In this document: one piece after another, positions 8,572 through 17,715 of the stretch
Position numbering within the stretch: position 1 is the stretch's first letter
How the letters are laid out: every line of letters starts with the position of its first letter
Assembly: GCF_001898805.1 (NCBI RefSeq)
Contig: NZ_MKVJ01000002.1
Span: 1 to 64,000 of the forward strand
Reading direction: 5' to 3'
Origin: Leifsonia sp. 71-9
Lineage (GTDB): Bacteria; Actinomycetota; Actinomycetes; Actinomycetales; Microbacteriaceae
Length of the DNA stretch: 64,000 bases
Position numbers and translations under genes: made by a program
The notes under the pieces: model-generated
Told to the model about the DNA's origin: nothing
Database searches by the model: none
The model's input: the letters and a program-made list of their open reading frames with translations, nothing else

Positions 8572-10275
8572 CTATCCGATCGCGACGTCTCGGCGGCGGA
8601 TGAGCGCCGCCGCAGCGGCCAGGGCGACGACCGCGATGCCGAGCATCCAGTATCCCCCGGTCCAGTCCACGTGGCCGACGACGACCGGGACGTCGGCGAA
8701 CGGCGAGAGGTGACGGATCGGGTCGGGCAGGTCGATCAGGCCGCCGAAGATGCCGATGAAGGCGCCGAGGCCGAGCGTCGCCCAGCCGACCGCGACGGTC
8801 CAGCTCGGCAGGAGCACGAAGACGAGCGTGAGGACCCCGAGGTAGACGAGCGCGACCGGGAGCTGCGCCGACGCCGCGACGAACGAGTCGCCGATACGGG
8901 CCGCGTCCTCCCCCGCCGCGACTGCCGAGAGCCCCGACGCGAGCGCCGCCGCGACGAGCACGAGCAGCACCGCGACGATGCCGACGACGACGAATCCGAA
9001 GAGCCAGCGGACCCGCGACACGGGCGTCGTGAGCATGACCTCCGCGGTTCCCGCCGCCTCCTCCTGCCGCAGCCGGATGACGGCCTGCACGGCGCACGCC
9101 GCCGCGAGCACGCCGACGATCGAGAAGATCGCCGCGATGAAGAGCTGCGTGAGCGGACCGCTGCCGCCCGCGCCGATCCGGCCGATGGCGGAGCGGATGT
9201 CGGAGAGGTTCGGGTCGTTCGCGATCGAGCTGCTGACCACGCTGCCGAGGGCGCCCGCCAGCGCACCGGTCGCGGCGCCGCCGATCGTCCAGCCGAGGAT
9301 GGTGGGCCACTGCAGCCGCCAGGCGAGACCGAGGGGACCGCGCAGGGTGGGCAGCGCATCCCGTCGGCCCGCGCGCTCCGGGATGACGCCGGCGCCGGAG
9401 TCGCGCACGGTCTGGATCCAGAAGGTCACGGCGATCAGCACCGCGGCGAAGCCGAGCTGCAGCAGCAGCGGCCACCAGTCCGCGCCCGAGTACGGCGAGA
9501 ACTGCTCGCCCCAGCCGATCGGGCTCAGCCAGCTGATCCAGCCCGTCACCATGTGGGTGCCGTCGCCCGTCGTCCGACCCGTCGCGTCGCCGATGCCGCG
9601 CAGCACGTACGCGACCACGACGAGGGCGGCGGCGAACCCGTTGGCGCCGCGGGAGGTGCTCATGATCTGCGCGAGCAGCAGACCGACCGCGACGAAGGCG
9701 ATCCCGACGCCGCCGACGGCCGCGCCCGCCGCGAGGGATCCGCCCGCCGGCAGCCCCGCCGCGATGAATCCCAGAGCGGTCACGAGGGCGAGGGCGACGT
9801 TCGCGAGCACGCCGTGCACGACGGTCGCGACCGTGGGCAGCAGACGCCCGGCCGGCGTCGAGCCGACGAGCTCGGCGCGGCCCGACTCCTCCTCCGCGCG
9901 CGAGTGCCGCACGGCGAGGAACGTGCTCATCAGACCGGCGAGCAGGGCGAGGAAGGTGAAGATCTCGAAGAAGGTGACCGCGGCGAGCCCGGTGCCGTCG
10001 GGCAGGCCGCGCAGCAGCAGCACGGTCGGGTTGGCGATCGCGAGGCGCAGGAGCTCGGCGCGGCTGGCCTCGTCCCCGTAGGTCTGCTTGATGGCCGCCG
10101 CCGAGAACAGGGCCAGGACCGCGATGCTGACGAGCCAGATGACCAGCTGCCAGCGGTCGCGGCGCAGACGCTGGCGGAGCAGCGCGCCCAGCGTTCCTCC
10201 CGCACCACCGGAACGGGCGGGCGAGGCGGCGGCGTGATGACCGGCCGGGCGGCCGGTCGCGGTGGTGGCGCTCAT
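8572..10275 (-). CDS. ABC-2 type exporter permease, about 12 transmembrane helices
   Basis: 567 residues. A long polytopic protein with two repeated halves, each beginning with a helix-rich segment ([16 protein letters not shown] near residue 40; [15 protein letters not shown] near 310). This matches the fused permease of tetronasin-type or multidrug ABC-2 exporters. Its start overlaps the stop of the ATPase gene by four bases (ATGA, 10272-10275), so translation is coupled. The cargo is not known; antibiotic or lipid export is the common role in Actinobacteria, which is inference. Confidence 0.88.
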   Translation of the reverse strand: MSATTATGRPAGHHAAASPARSGGAGGTLGALLRQRLRRDRWQLVIWLVSIAVLALFSAAAIKQTYGDEASRAELLRLAIANPTVLLLRGLPDGTGLAAVTFFEIFTFLALLAGLMSTFLAVRHSRAEEESGRAELVGSTPAGRLLPTVATVVHGVLANVALALVTALGFIAAGLPAGGSLAAGAAVGGVGIAFVAVGLLLAQIMSTSRGANGFAAALVVVAYVLRGIGDATGRTTGDGTHMVTGWISWLSPIGWGEQFSPYSGADWWPLLLQLGFAAVLIAVTFWIQTVRDSGAGVIPERAGRRDALPTLRGPLGLAWRLQWPTILGWTIGGAATGALAGALGSVVSSSIANDPNLSDIRSAIGRIGAGGSGPLTQLFIAAIFSIVGVLAAACAVQAVIRLRQEEAAGTAEVMLTTPVSRVRWLFGFVVVGIVAVLLVLVAAALASGLSAVAAGEDAARIGDSFVAASAQLPVALVYLGVLTLVFVLLPSWTVAVGWATLGLGAFIGIFGGLIDLPDPIRHLSPFADVPVVVGHVDWTGGYWMLGIAVVALAAAAALIRRRDVAIG

Positions 10276-11189
10276 CGCGGCGTCGCCTCCTCGGCGTCGT
10301 AGTGCCGGAGGAACAGCTCCTCCAGCGACGGCGGCGCGACCGTCAGGCTCTTCGCATCCAGTGCGGCCAGGGCGGTGAGCACCGGCGGGAGCGCGTCACT
10401 GTCGGCCGTGAAGGTCACGCGACCGTTCTGGACCCGCAGGTCGTGCGCGTCCGGGATGCTCGCCAGCGCCGCCTCCGCGACGCCGTCGGCCGCGAACGAG
10501 ACCTCGGTGCGCGTCAGGTGCCGCAGCTGGCCGAGCGTTCCGGTCTCGACCGTCTTACCCGCGCGGATGATGCTGACGCGGTCGCAGAGCTGCTCGACCT
10601 CGGAGAGGATGTGGCTCGAGAGCAGCACGGTCGCGCCCTCCCGGGCGATGCGCGCGATCTCGGCGTCGAACGTCGCCTCCATCAGCGGGTCGAGACCGCT
10701 GGTCGGCTCGTCGAGGATGTAGAGGTCGGCGGGGGTGGCGAACGCCGCGACCAGGGCGACCTTCTGCCGGTTGCCCTTGGAGTAGGCGCGCCCCTTCTTG
10801 GTCGGATCGAGCTGGAAGACGTCGATCAGCCGCTTCTTGCGCTCGGCGTAGGCGGCCCGATCGGCCGAGCCTCCGCGCAGCCGGGAGAGCAGATCGATGG
10901 CCTCCCCGCCGGAGAGGTTCGGCCAGAGGTTCACGTCGCCCGGCACGTACGCGATGCGGCGGTGGAGGTCCACCGCGTCCGTCCAGGGGTCGCGTCCGAA
11001 CACGGTCGCGCTGCCGCCCGACGAGCGGGCGAGGCCGAGCAGGATGCGGATGGTGGTCGACTTGCCCGCGCCGTTCGGGCCGAGGAAGCCGTGCACCTCT
11101 CCCGCGGCGACGGAGAGGTCCAGCCCGTCGAGGGCGCGCACGCGCCCGAACCGCTTCTCGAGGCCGGAGGCCTCAATCACTGTGTCCAT
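10272..11189 (-). CDS. ABC transporter ATP-binding protein
   Basis: 305 residues. Walker A is GPNGAGKST (37-45). The signature is a divergent SKGNRQK rather than LSGGQ, a common variant in ABC-2 drug exporters; an LSGGE string seen earlier lies before it and is not the signature. Walker B is LYILDEP near residue 160 and the H-loop is SSH. The last 90 residues are the DrrA-like C-terminal domain. It is the first gene of the operon with the permease and the MarR-type regulator. Confidence 0.93.
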   Translation of the reverse strand: MDTVIEASGLEKRFGRVRALDGLDLSVAAGEVHGFLGPNGAGKSTTIRILLGLARSSGGSATVFGRDPWTDAVDLHRRIAYVPGDVNLWPNLSGGEAIDLLSRLRGGSADRAAYAERKKRLIDVFQLDPTKKGRAYSKGNRQKVALVAAFATPADLYILDEPTSGLDPLMEATFDAEIARIAREGATVLLSSHILSEVEQLCDRVSIIRAGKTVETGTLGQLRHLTRTEVSFAADGVAEAALASIPDAHDLRVQNGRVTFTADSDALPPVLTALAALDAKSLTVAPPSLEELFLRHYDAEEATPR

Positions 11190-11213
11190 GCGCGGGACTC
11201 TACGCTTTTCAGT

Positions 11214-11228
11214 AATTTGTGAAAAATT
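11214..11228. promoter_or_regulatory. AT-rich inverted repeat upstream of the ABC operon
   Basis: AATTT (11214-11218) and AAATT (11224-11228) form an inverted repeat with a five-base spacer, about 25 bp upstream of the ATPase start. It stands out in an otherwise GC-rich region. A promoter -10 or a MarR-type operator is likely; the regulator encoded in the operon is the natural candidate ligand. Confidence 0.5.
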
Positions 11229-11274
11229 CTTACGAGATCCTTACGGCCGATCCGCTGCCGACGCGTCGGCCGTC

Positions 11275-12162
11275 TCAGGTGCCGCAGTCGATGGCGTCGA
11301 TGCTCGCGTACTGCATGTCCGACGCCTCGTAGGGCACCGAGTAGACGTGCGGCTGTCCCGCCTCGAGCGCGACCGTGTCGGTGAAGTGCTCCTGGGCGGG
11401 TCCACTCTCCTCATCGCTGAAGCCGACGGTCACGCTGGCGGCCGGGCAGTCGCGCGGCGAGGTGAGCGTGAAGTCCCAGTCCTCGCCGTCGTACTCGACC
11501 TGCACGCCGTCGACGACGTACGACCCCGAGGCCGGGTCGCTGTAGCCGCCACCGGCGTCCGTGTACGGATCCTGCGACCGGACGGAGCCCACGATCGCGA
11601 CGACCGCCACCAGCACCACGACGAGCAGCACCGCGAAACCGCCGAGCACCCAGCCGATGATCGCCCCGGTGGAGGGACCGCGGCGCAGGGGTGCGTAGGC
11701 GGGGTACGGCTGCGGTGCGTAGCCGGGATGCGGGGTCGCGGGGTACGAGGGCTGCGGGTAGGGGTGCTGCTGTGGGTACAGCGGCTGCGGCTGCGCGTAC
11801 GGATGTTGCTGCGGGTACGGCGGCTGCTGCGGGTACGGCGGCTGCTGCGGATGCGGCTGTCCGTGAGGCGGCGCGGCCTGCTGCGGATAGGACTGCCCCT
11901 GCTGCGGGTACGACTGCCCCTGCGGAGAGTGCGGCTGCGTCGCGGGCGCCGCCTGCTGGCCCAGCGGCGCTCCGGGCACGCCCGGAGCCTGCCACCGCGA
12001 GGCCGCGACCAGCGCATCGCGGGCGGCGGTGAGGCGGTCACGGGTCTCGACATCGGCGTCGGGCACGGCGTTCAGCCGTGCGAGGTAGGCGCTCTCGACG
12101 TCGGGGGAGGCGGCGGACGGGCTCACTCCGAGGAGCGCCGCGGCCTCGACAGGGCTCAGCAT
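11275..12162 (-). CDS. Membrane-anchored protein with Pro/Gln/Tyr-rich linker
   Basis: 295 residues. The N-terminal 60 residues form a small helical domain (LSPVEAAALLGVSPSAAS, then DRLTAARDALVAA) that looks J-domain-like in spacing but lacks the HPD tripeptide. Residues about 70-155 are a low-complexity YPQQ/YPQP repeat. One transmembrane helix follows (about 165-190) and then a secreted C-terminal domain ending in two cysteines (one in RDCPAAS, one in AIDCGT) that could form a disulfide. Similar Pro/Gln-rich single-pass proteins are common in Microbacteriaceae and have no assigned role. It is followed 9 bp later in transcription order by nothing; the upstream 105-residue gene ends just before its start. 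Confidence 0.7.
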   Translation of the reverse strand: MLSPVEAAALLGVSPSAASPDVESAYLARLNAVPDADVETRDRLTAARDALVAASRWQAPGVPGAPLGQQAAPATQPHSPQGQSYPQQGQSYPQQAAPPHGQPHPQQPPYPQQPPYPQQHPYAQPQPLYPQQHPYPQPSYPATPHPGYAPQPYPAYAPLRRGPSTGAIIGWVLGGFAVLLVVVLVAVVAIVGSVRSQDPYTDAGGGYSDPASGSYVVDGVQVEYDGEDWDFTLTSPRDCPAASVTVGFSDEESGPAQEHFTDTVALEAGQPHVYSVPYEASDMQYASIDAIDCGT

Positions 12163-12171
12163 GGCTCGATG

Positions 12172-12489
12172 CTAGTGCTCGGGATGGAGCAGCGACCCGC
12201 GCCGCGCGACCACGATCCCGACGGCGACGACGGCCGCACCGATGACGGCGACGGCGATCCCGATCCAGAGGCCGGCGTAGTCCGGTGCGAGCACGCGCTG
12301 GGTGAACTGCGTGTACTGGTGGACCGGAAGCGTGGGCATGGTGTCGGTGAACGTCGACGGGTGGTCGATGGACGACTTCACCACGAGTGCGCGCACCGCG
12401 CCCCCGATCACCAACGCCGCACCGAGCCCCAGCAGGAGCAGGACGGCGGCGGGGCTCCAGCGCCCGCGGGCACGAGGCGCATCGGTCAT
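12172..12489 (-). CDS. Small membrane protein with two transmembrane helices
   Basis: 105 residues from ATG at 12489. Two hydrophobic helices (about residues 12-34 and 72-95) flank an extracytoplasmic loop. Its stop is 9 bp upstream of the start of the Pro/Gln-rich protein, so the two form an operon. No family recognised. Confidence 0.65.
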   Translation of the reverse strand: MTDAPRARGRWSPAAVLLLLGLGAALVIGGAVRALVVKSSIDHPSTFTDTMPTLPVHQYTQFTQRVLAPDYAGLWIGIAVAVIGAAVVAVGIVVARRGSLLHPEH

Positions 12490-12564
12490 GAGACGAAGCT
12501 AGACGATCGGCCGGGCCAGGCGCATCCCCGAAAAGTCACATCCCGCCCGCATGGAACCGCGCAC

Positions 12565-13332
12565 TCAGCAGGCCGCGAGGATGCGGTCGAGCGCCGCCCG
12601 CTCGGCGGGCACGACCCAGAGGCCGTAGGCCGACTTCACCGCGACCTGCCGCGCCGCGTAGGTGCAGCGGTAGGCCTTCGCGGGTGGCAGCCAGGTGGCG
12701 GCGTCCCCCGCCCCCTTCTGCTGGTTGGTCGGGCCGTCGACGGCGATGAGGTTGAGCGGGTCGTTGGCGAGCCGCACGCGGTCCTCCTGGGTGAGCGTCT
12801 GCGCGCCCGTGCGCCACGCATCCATCAGCGCCACGACGTGGTCGATCTGCACCCGCGCCGAGGTATCGGCACCGCGCTCGAACGCGATCCGGGTGCCGGT
12901 GTAGGGATCGTCGAGCGTGCCTGAGAGCACCGTGCAGCTGCCCCGGCGCACGACATCGGCGAGGTCGCGGGCGAGGATGTCGTCGCGGGTGCCGCAGCCG
13001 TTGCCGTCGACGTCCAGCCACGCCTCGCCGAACCGTGCGACGCGGTCGTAGCCGGTCTTCGGCGCGCTGCCCTTGACGGGCAGGGCGGTGAGCAGGGCGC
13101 GGGCCTCCGCCGCCGTCGGGACGCCGGCATCCCGTGCACCCGCCGCGGGAGGCAGGTCCTCGCTGGTCGCGCCCGCAGACGGGGTCGCCTCCGGGTCGAG
13201 CGCGCCCGCGCCATCCGCGCCTCCTGCCCCTCCGCCGGACACCACCGCGTAGCCGCAGAGCGCGAGCACGGCGGCGAGCGCCATCCCCGCCAGGGTCGTC
13301 ACGAGCCGGGCGGGGGAACGCCTCCGCGTCAC
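12565..13332 (-). CDS. Exported or membrane-anchored HNH nuclease (DUF1524-like)
   Basis: 255 residues. A hydrophobic N-terminal segment (about residues 10-32) indicates export or anchoring; a Cys follows it (ALCGYAV) but without a proper lipobox. The C-terminal half has the DUF1524/GmrSD-type HNH layout: DHVVALMDAW near residue 165, NDPLNLIAVDG near 193 and a following NQQKG, as in many secreted actinobacterial HNH proteins. It starts with GTG at 13332, overlapping the stop of the upstream gene as GTGA, so the two are coupled. A secreted nuclease may scavenge extracellular DNA; this is inference. Confidence 0.82.
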   Translation of the reverse strand: MTRRRSPARLVTTLAGMALAAVLALCGYAVVSGGGAGGADGAGALDPEATPSAGATSEDLPPAAGARDAGVPTAAEARALLTALPVKGSAPKTGYDRVARFGEAWLDVDGNGCGTRDDILARDLADVVRRGSCTVLSGTLDDPYTGTRIAFERGADTSARVQIDHVVALMDAWRTGAQTLTQEDRVRLANDPLNLIAVDGPTNQQKGAGDAATWLPPAKAYRCTYAARQVAVKSAYGLWVVPAERAALDRILAAC

Positions 13333-13940
13333 CGGATGCTGTCGCTCGGGATGCCGCGGTGCAGCCCGCGTCCGCCCAGGTGCACGCCCGGGCGCTCACT
13401 GGTGGAGATCTCGCCGAGTTCGCGCATCACCCGGCCGTAGTACGGGCTGGCGGTGGAGTTGCGGTACGCGCCCGGGTGCAGGTCGGCCTCATTGCGGAGG
13501 CGGATCTCGGCCCGCGCGGCCTCGACCGGGTCGATGATCTTGGCGCCGTTGCGGTAGCGGATGAGCCGGTGCACCCACTGGTCGAGCATCTCGGGCAGGC
13601 CGGAGGGGACACGGTCGTGCTCGGCCGCGAGGGAGACCCGGCCGCGGTCGGTCGACGCGATCGGCGCGTCGTCGCCCTCGCGGCGGCGACGCTCCGTCGA
13701 GAGCACGGAGAGCAGGTCGTCGCGGCGGTTCTGCTGCTGGGCGAGCACCTGCAGCGCGTCGAGCGCGGCGGTGTACTCCTCGTCGTAGTCGGCGTAGGCC
13801 TCCGGCTGGGCTGCGCGGTCGTTGACGAGGTCGGACCGGGCGGTGGACGCCTGCGAGCGGCTCAGGATGGTGCGCCCGCTGCGCACGCGCTCCAGACGCC
13901 AGGTCCAGGTGGCGAGGAGCTGCGGCATGAGGGTGCTCAT
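13329..13940 (-). CDS. Uncharacterised helical protein between MBL hydrolase and HNH nuclease
   Basis: 203 residues from the ATG at 13940, whose ATGA overlaps the stop of the MBL gene; its own stop overlaps the GTG of the HNH gene. Mostly charged and helical, with no signal peptide or membrane segment. Repeated motifs suggest two related halves: WRLERVRSGRTI (near 13-24) and VHRLIRYRNGAKII (near 122-135), each followed by a SRSQAS/EAARAE-type stretch. No family recognised. The double overlap makes it part of a strictly co-translated trio. Confidence 0.72.
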   Translation of the reverse strand: MSTLMPQLLATWTWRLERVRSGRTILSRSQASTARSDLVNDRAAQPEAYADYDEEYTAALDALQVLAQQQNRRDDLLSVLSTERRRREGDDAPIASTDRGRVSLAAEHDRVPSGLPEMLDQWVHRLIRYRNGAKIIDPVEAARAEIRLRNEADLHPGAYRNSTASPYYGRVMRELGEISTSERPGVHLGGRGLHRGIPSDSIR

Positions 13941-14710
13941 GTGTCCACTGTAGGAAGGACCACCGACATCGGCGACCCCGACACGACCGCGGCCTCCACC
14001 GGGCCGTCGAAGCGCGCGGACGCGCGGCGCACGGCCTCCGCGGCGTCGAGCCCCAGCGCGAGGTGCGTCAGCAGCAGGCGCCGCGCCCCGGACCGCTGGG
14101 CCAGCTCTCCGGCCTCCTCCGGAGTGAGGTGCACGGGAGGCTCGCCGGGCTCGCGCCGGTCGGTCCCGGCCTCGCTCACCAGCAGATCGCAGCCGCGCGC
14201 GAGCTGGTCGAGGGCGGCGCACGGAGCGGAGTCGCCGGTGTAGACGAGGGACGCTCCGCCCGCCTCCACCCGCAGCGCGAACGCGGGGACGTCGTGCCGC
14301 ACGGCCGCCCAGCGGAGGTCCATCCCGCCGAACCTCCGCCTCCCGCCGTCGCCCAGCGCGTCGAAGGCGAAGACCCGGTCGAGCTCGGGACCGGAGGCCG
14401 GGCCGAGGAACCCGGTCAGCCTCCCGCGCACCTCCTCCGGCGCCAGGACGGTGACGGCCGCGGGAGCGCCCACGTGGCCGTACCGGTACGCGTAGAAGGT
14501 GGGCAGCAGGTCCGCCGCGTGGTCGGCGTGCCCGTGCGAGATCCAGACGGCCGACACGTCGGCGAGCGCGAGGTGTCGCTGAAGCTCGGCGAGGGTGCCC
14601 GGACCGGCGTCGACCCAGACGGAGACGGCGCCGTGCTCGACCAGCATCCCGGTGCACGGCGCGCCCGGCACGGGATAGTGACTGGAGACGCCGAGGGTGG
14701 TGAGCCGCAT
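13937..14710 (-). CDS. MBL-fold metallo-hydrolase
   Basis: 257 residues from the ATG at 14710 (upstream in-frame extension looks antisense to the MATE gene). The metal site is HGHADH at 59-64 (HxHxDH), and later ligands fit VYTGDSAPC and LLLTHLA, the order of the RNase Z/cyclic phosphodiesterase-like branch (MBL-fold, arylsulfatase/elaC type). No signal peptide. First gene of the overlapping trio with the unknown protein and HNH nuclease, transcribed divergently from the MATE exporter across 63 bp. Confidence 0.87.
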   Translation of the reverse strand: MRLTTLGVSSHYPVPGAPCTGMLVEHGAVSVWVDAGPGTLAELQRHLALADVSAVWISHGHADHAADLLPTFYAYRYGHVGAPAAVTVLAPEEVRGRLTGFLGPASGPELDRVFAFDALGDGGRRRFGGMDLRWAAVRHDVPAFALRVEAGGASLVYTGDSAPCAALDQLARGCDLLVSEAGTDRREPGEPPVHLTPEEAGELAQRSGARRLLLTHLALGLDAAEAVRRASARFDGPVEAAVVSGSPMSVVLPTVDT

Positions 14711-14773
14711 CCGGCGATCGTAGCGGGCGCCCCGGGCCGTGTGTCGGCGTTCCGCGCTACCGTTGACCTCGCC

Positions 14774-16108
14774 GTGAAAGCCCTCCTCCGCCGCCCGGTC
14801 GACCGGGAGATCCTCCGCCTCGCCGTCCCCGCGCTCGGGTCGCTGATCGCGGAGCCCGTCTTCCTGCTCGCCGACTCGGCGATGGTCGGGCACCTGGGCG
14901 TCGCCCCGCTCGCCGGGCTCGGCATCGCCAGCGCGGTGCTACAGACGATCGTCGGGCTGATGGTGTTCCTGGCGTACTCCACGACGCCCGCCGTCGCCCG
15001 CCGGCTCGGCGCCGGGGACGAACGCGGTGCGGTCGCAGCGGGTGTCGACGGCACGTGGCTGGCGCTGGGTCTCGGCGTGGTGCTCGCGGCGGCGGGATGG
15101 TTCGCGGCCCCGGCGCTCGTGGGTCTCTTCGGCGCCTCCGCCGAGATCTCCGCGCAGGCGACGCGCTATCTCGAGCTCTCGATGCTCGGGCTGCCGGCCA
15201 TGCTGATCGTCTTCGCCGCCACCGGTCTGCTGCGCGGCCTCCAGGACACGCGCACGCCCCTGGCGGTCGCCGTCGCCGGGTTCGCCGCCAACATCGTCCT
15301 CAACTACCTCTTCATCTACGTCGCCGGCTGGGGCATCGCGGGATCGGCCGCGGGCACCGTCGCCGCCCAATGGGGCATGGTGCTGGTCTACGTGATCGTC
15401 GTGGCGCGGCACGCGCGGCGGGTGGGCGCGCCGCTCCTCCCCCACCACTCCGGGATCGGCCGGAGCGCGCGGGCGGGCGGCTGGCTGCTGCTGCGCACCG
15501 CGAGCCTGCGCGCCGCCATGCTGCTCGCGGTGTTCGCGGCCACCCGGCTCGGCCCGGACGAGCTGGCGGCGTTCCAGGTGACGATGACGATCTTCGCCAC
15601 CCTCGCCTTCGCGCTCGACGCCCTCGCGATCGCCGCGCAGGCGCTGATCGGCAAGGGACTCGGCGCGGGCAACCTCGAGCAGGTGCGCGCCGTCCTGCGC
15701 CGCTGCCTGCAGTGGGGCGTCGGCGCGGGCGTCGTGCTCGGAGCGGTGACCGTGCTGCTCAGCCCCGTCGCCGCCGGGCTGTTCACGAGCGACGCGACCG
15801 TCGCCTCCCTGCTCCCGGTCGGCCTGGCCCTCGTCGGGATCAGCGCGCCGCTCGGCGGGTACGTGTTCGTGCTCGACGGGGTGCTGATCGGCGCGGGTGA
15901 CGCCCGCTACCTGGCGCTCACCGGGATCGCGAACGTCGCCGTGTTCGTGCCGCTCGCCCTCGCGGTGGTCGCCTGGGGCGGCCACGATGCGGCCGAGCTG
16001 GCGTGGCTGACCGCGGCGTTCGTGTTCGGGTACCTGGGGGCGCGTGCGGTCACGCTCGGGCTCCGTGCGCGCGGGCGGGTGTGGATGCGCGCGGGGGCGG
16101 AGTTGTAG
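14774..16108 (+). CDS. MATE family efflux transporter (DinF-like)
   Basis: 444 residues from a GTG at 14774. Twelve hydrophobic segments arranged as two six-helix halves; the first half begins with PALGSLIAEPVFLLADSAMVGHLG, cut here to its key residues Asp and Gly of DSAMVGHLG, typical of the DinF branch. These proteins export cationic drugs or toxic metabolites in exchange for Na+ or H+. The upstream in-frame extension overlaps the divergent MBL gene and is not coding. In M. tuberculosis and Streptomyces a DinF homologue is common; the substrate here is unknown. Confidence 0.9.
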   Translation: MKALLRRPVDREILRLAVPALGSLIAEPVFLLADSAMVGHLGVAPLAGLGIASAVLQTIVGLMVFLAYSTTPAVARRLGAGDERGAVAAGVDGTWLALGLGVVLAAAGWFAAPALVGLFGASAEISAQATRYLELSMLGLPAMLIVFAATGLLRGLQDTRTPLAVAVAGFAANIVLNYLFIYVAGWGIAGSAAGTVAAQWGMVLVYVIVVARHARRVGAPLLPHHSGIGRSARAGGWLLLRTASLRAAMLLAVFAATRLGPDELAAFQVTMTIFATLAFALDALAIAAQALIGKGLGAGNLEQVRAVLRRCLQWGVGAGVVLGAVTVLLSPVAAGLFTSDATVASLLPVGLALVGISAPLGGYVFVLDGVLIGAGDARYLALTGIANVAVFVPLALAVVAWGGHDAAELAWLTAAFVFGYLGARAVTLGLRARGRVWMRAGAEL

Positions 16109-16195
16109 CGGGGGCAGAGGTGTAGTGGGCCCAGGGTCAGGCCGGCCGGTCTGGCGCCGCACCTACGTCAGGCGCAGGCTCCGGGCGCAGCGGGA

Positions 16196-16314
16196 CTCAG
16201 CCTGTCACTCCCGCGTCGCCCGGACTCCACACGCAGCGCTCGCGCAGCGCGGGCTCAGCCCGGCCCGGCGCCGCCCGGACTCCACGCGCAGCGCTGGCGC
16301 AGCGCGGCTCAGCC
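16196..16314. repeat. Imperfect tandem duplication at the 3' end of the M20 amidohydrolase gene
   Basis: CTCAGCC recurs at 16196, 16254 and 16308 (period 54-58 bp), each preceded by a GCGCAGCG-type stretch. The block 16217-16260 (CGCCCGGACTCCAC onward) is repeated with few changes at 16272-16314. The last copy contains the real stop codon of the amidohydrolase gene (16309-16311), and the first copy is followed by a degenerate match to the end of the coding sequence. The 200-bp gap between the MATE and amidohydrolase genes is therefore duplicated gene tail. Confidence 0.7.
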
Positions 16315-17517
16315 CAGCCACTCCCGCGCCGCCACCACGAGGGCGCGCACGCCGGTCGGGATGGTCGGCTGCGCGAGCGGAGCGAAGTACGGGGAGTGGT
16401 TCGACGGGATGTCAGTGTCGACCGTGCCCGCGGCGATCGCGGCCTGCACGACCTGCGGGTCGCCGCCTCCCAGCATCCAGTAAACCAGCGGGGCGCCGGC
16501 CGCGGTCGCGAGGTTGCCGACGTCCTCGCTGCCCGAGAGCGCGCCCGGGTCGAAGATGCGGTCGGCGCCGAACTCGGCGGTGAAGGCGGACGTCACGCGG
16601 GCGGTCGCCTCGGGCTCGTTCACGGTGACCGGGTAGCGCTCGCCCCACACCACATCCGGAGCCTGCGGCGCGCCGGACGCCTCCGACTCGGCGCGCAGGA
16701 TGCGGTCGACGCCGCCGAGCACGCGCTCGCGCACGTCCTCATTGAAGCTGCGCACGCTGATCCCGAGCGTCGCCTCCGCCGCGATGATGTTGTTCTTGGT
16801 GCCGGCGTGCAGGGTGCCGACGGTGACGACCGCGGTGTCCTGCGGCGCGATCTCGCGCGACACGACGGTCTGCAGGCGCATGACGGCCGAGGCCGCCATG
16901 ACGACCGGGTCGATGGTCGTCTCGGGGCGCGAGCCGTGACCGCCGCGGCCGTGGAGGGTGACCTCCATCGTGTCGACGGCCGCCATCGCGGCGCCGGAGT
17001 GCGCGCCGAGCATCCCGGCGGGCAGCGGGGTGACGTGCTGGCCGAGCACGACGTCCGGGGCCGGGACGATGTCATACAGACCGCTGTCCACCATGACCTG
17101 TGCGCCGCCGCCGTGCTCCTCGGCGGGCTGGAAGACCGCGACCACGGTGCCGGACCAGGCGTCGCGGGAGCCGACCAGCTCCTCCACCGCGCCCAGCAGG
17201 CAGGTGATGTGGATGTCGTGGCCGCACGCGTGCATGACCGGGACCGGGTGACCCGTCTCGTCCTCGGTGGTGACGGTGGAGGCCCAGGGCAGGTCGGTCA
17301 GCTCGCGGACGGGCAGCGCGTCCATGTCGGCGCGGAGGAGCACGGTCGGCCCCTCGCCGTTGCGGAGCACGCCGGCGACGCCGGTGCCGGCGATGCCCGT
17401 GTGCACCTCCACCCCCAGCGCGGTCAGCTGGTCGGCGACGATGCCGGCCGTGCGGTGCTCGGCGAACGAGAGCTCGGGGTGGGCGTGGAGATCGCGGTAG
17501 AGGGCCTCAAGATCCAT
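16309..17517 (-). CDS. M20D family amidohydrolase / metallopeptidase
   Basis: 402 residues from ATG at 17517. The metal-site motifs are present: RADMDALP near 70, MHACGHDIH near 96-104, FQPAEEHGGG near 135. The later dimerisation domain contains GRGGHGSRPE, typical of the aminoacylase/IAA-amino-acid hydrolase/HipO branch. Such enzymes cleave N-acyl or amide-linked amino acids in the cytosol. An in-frame extension to 17688 runs through the palindromic repeats and is rejected. Monocistronic, facing the MATE gene. Confidence 0.9.
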   Translation of the reverse strand: MDLEALYRDLHAHPELSFAEHRTAGIVADQLTALGVEVHTGIAGTGVAGVLRNGEGPTVLLRADMDALPVRELTDLPWASTVTTEDETGHPVPVMHACGHDIHITCLLGAVEELVGSRDAWSGTVVAVFQPAEEHGGGAQVMVDSGLYDIVPAPDVVLGQHVTPLPAGMLGAHSGAAMAAVDTMEVTLHGRGGHGSRPETTIDPVVMAASAVMRLQTVVSREIAPQDTAVVTVGTLHAGTKNNIIAAEATLGISVRSFNEDVRERVLGGVDRILRAESEASGAPQAPDVVWGERYPVTVNEPEATARVTSAFTAEFGADRIFDPGALSGSEDVGNLATAAGAPLVYWMLGGGDPQVVQAAIAAGTVDTDIPSNHSPYFAPLAQPTIPTGVRALVVAAREWLG

Positions 17518-17573
17518 ACCCCTCACCCTACGCACACCGGCGCGCGCCGCGTCAGGCGACATCGCTTGACGCG

Positions 17574-17628
17574 GATTCGGCACGAATGCAGGGATACGGC
17601 GGCGCTTTCCCGACATTCGTGACGAATG
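17574..17628. repeat. 55-bp bipartite palindromic element, copy A
   Basis: Two 15-bp near-palindromes, GATTCGGCACGAATG (17574-17588) and CATTCGTGACGAATG (17614-17628), are separated by 25 bp. The same design and spacing recur at 17639 and 37498. Located between the divergently placed regulator and amidohydrolase region, outside any gene. Confidence 0.8.
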
Positions 17629-17638
17629 CGCGGGCGCG

Positions 17639-17693
17639 CATTCGTGCCAAATGTGGGGATAGGGGCGCGCTTTCGCGAGATTTGGCACAAATG
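17639..17693. repeat. 55-bp bipartite palindromic element, copy B
   Basis: CATTCGTGCCAAATG (17639-17653) and GATTTGGCACAAATG (17679-17693), again with 25 bp between. The spacer resembles that of copy A (both carry GGGATA, then GCGCTTTC). Copies A and B lie 10 bp apart. In copy B the right arm has compensatory-looking changes (TTTGGCACAAA). Confidence 0.8.
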
Positions 17694-17715
17694 TCAGGGG
17701 GGGAGGTGGGGCGGG

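Noticed and set aside
7189-10302. 1037-codon plus-strand frame
   Set aside because: Antisense to the ABC operon and several other genes; low-complexity Arg/Asp/Glu-rich product.
10897-12924. 675-codon plus-strand frame
   Set aside because: Covers intergenic spacers and the antisense of three supported genes; product is Arg-rich low-complexity.
12565-14710. Restriction-modification or anti-phage island around the HNH gene
   Set aside because: No methylase, ATPase or toxin gene nearby and the HNH protein has an export signal; kept only as an open question.
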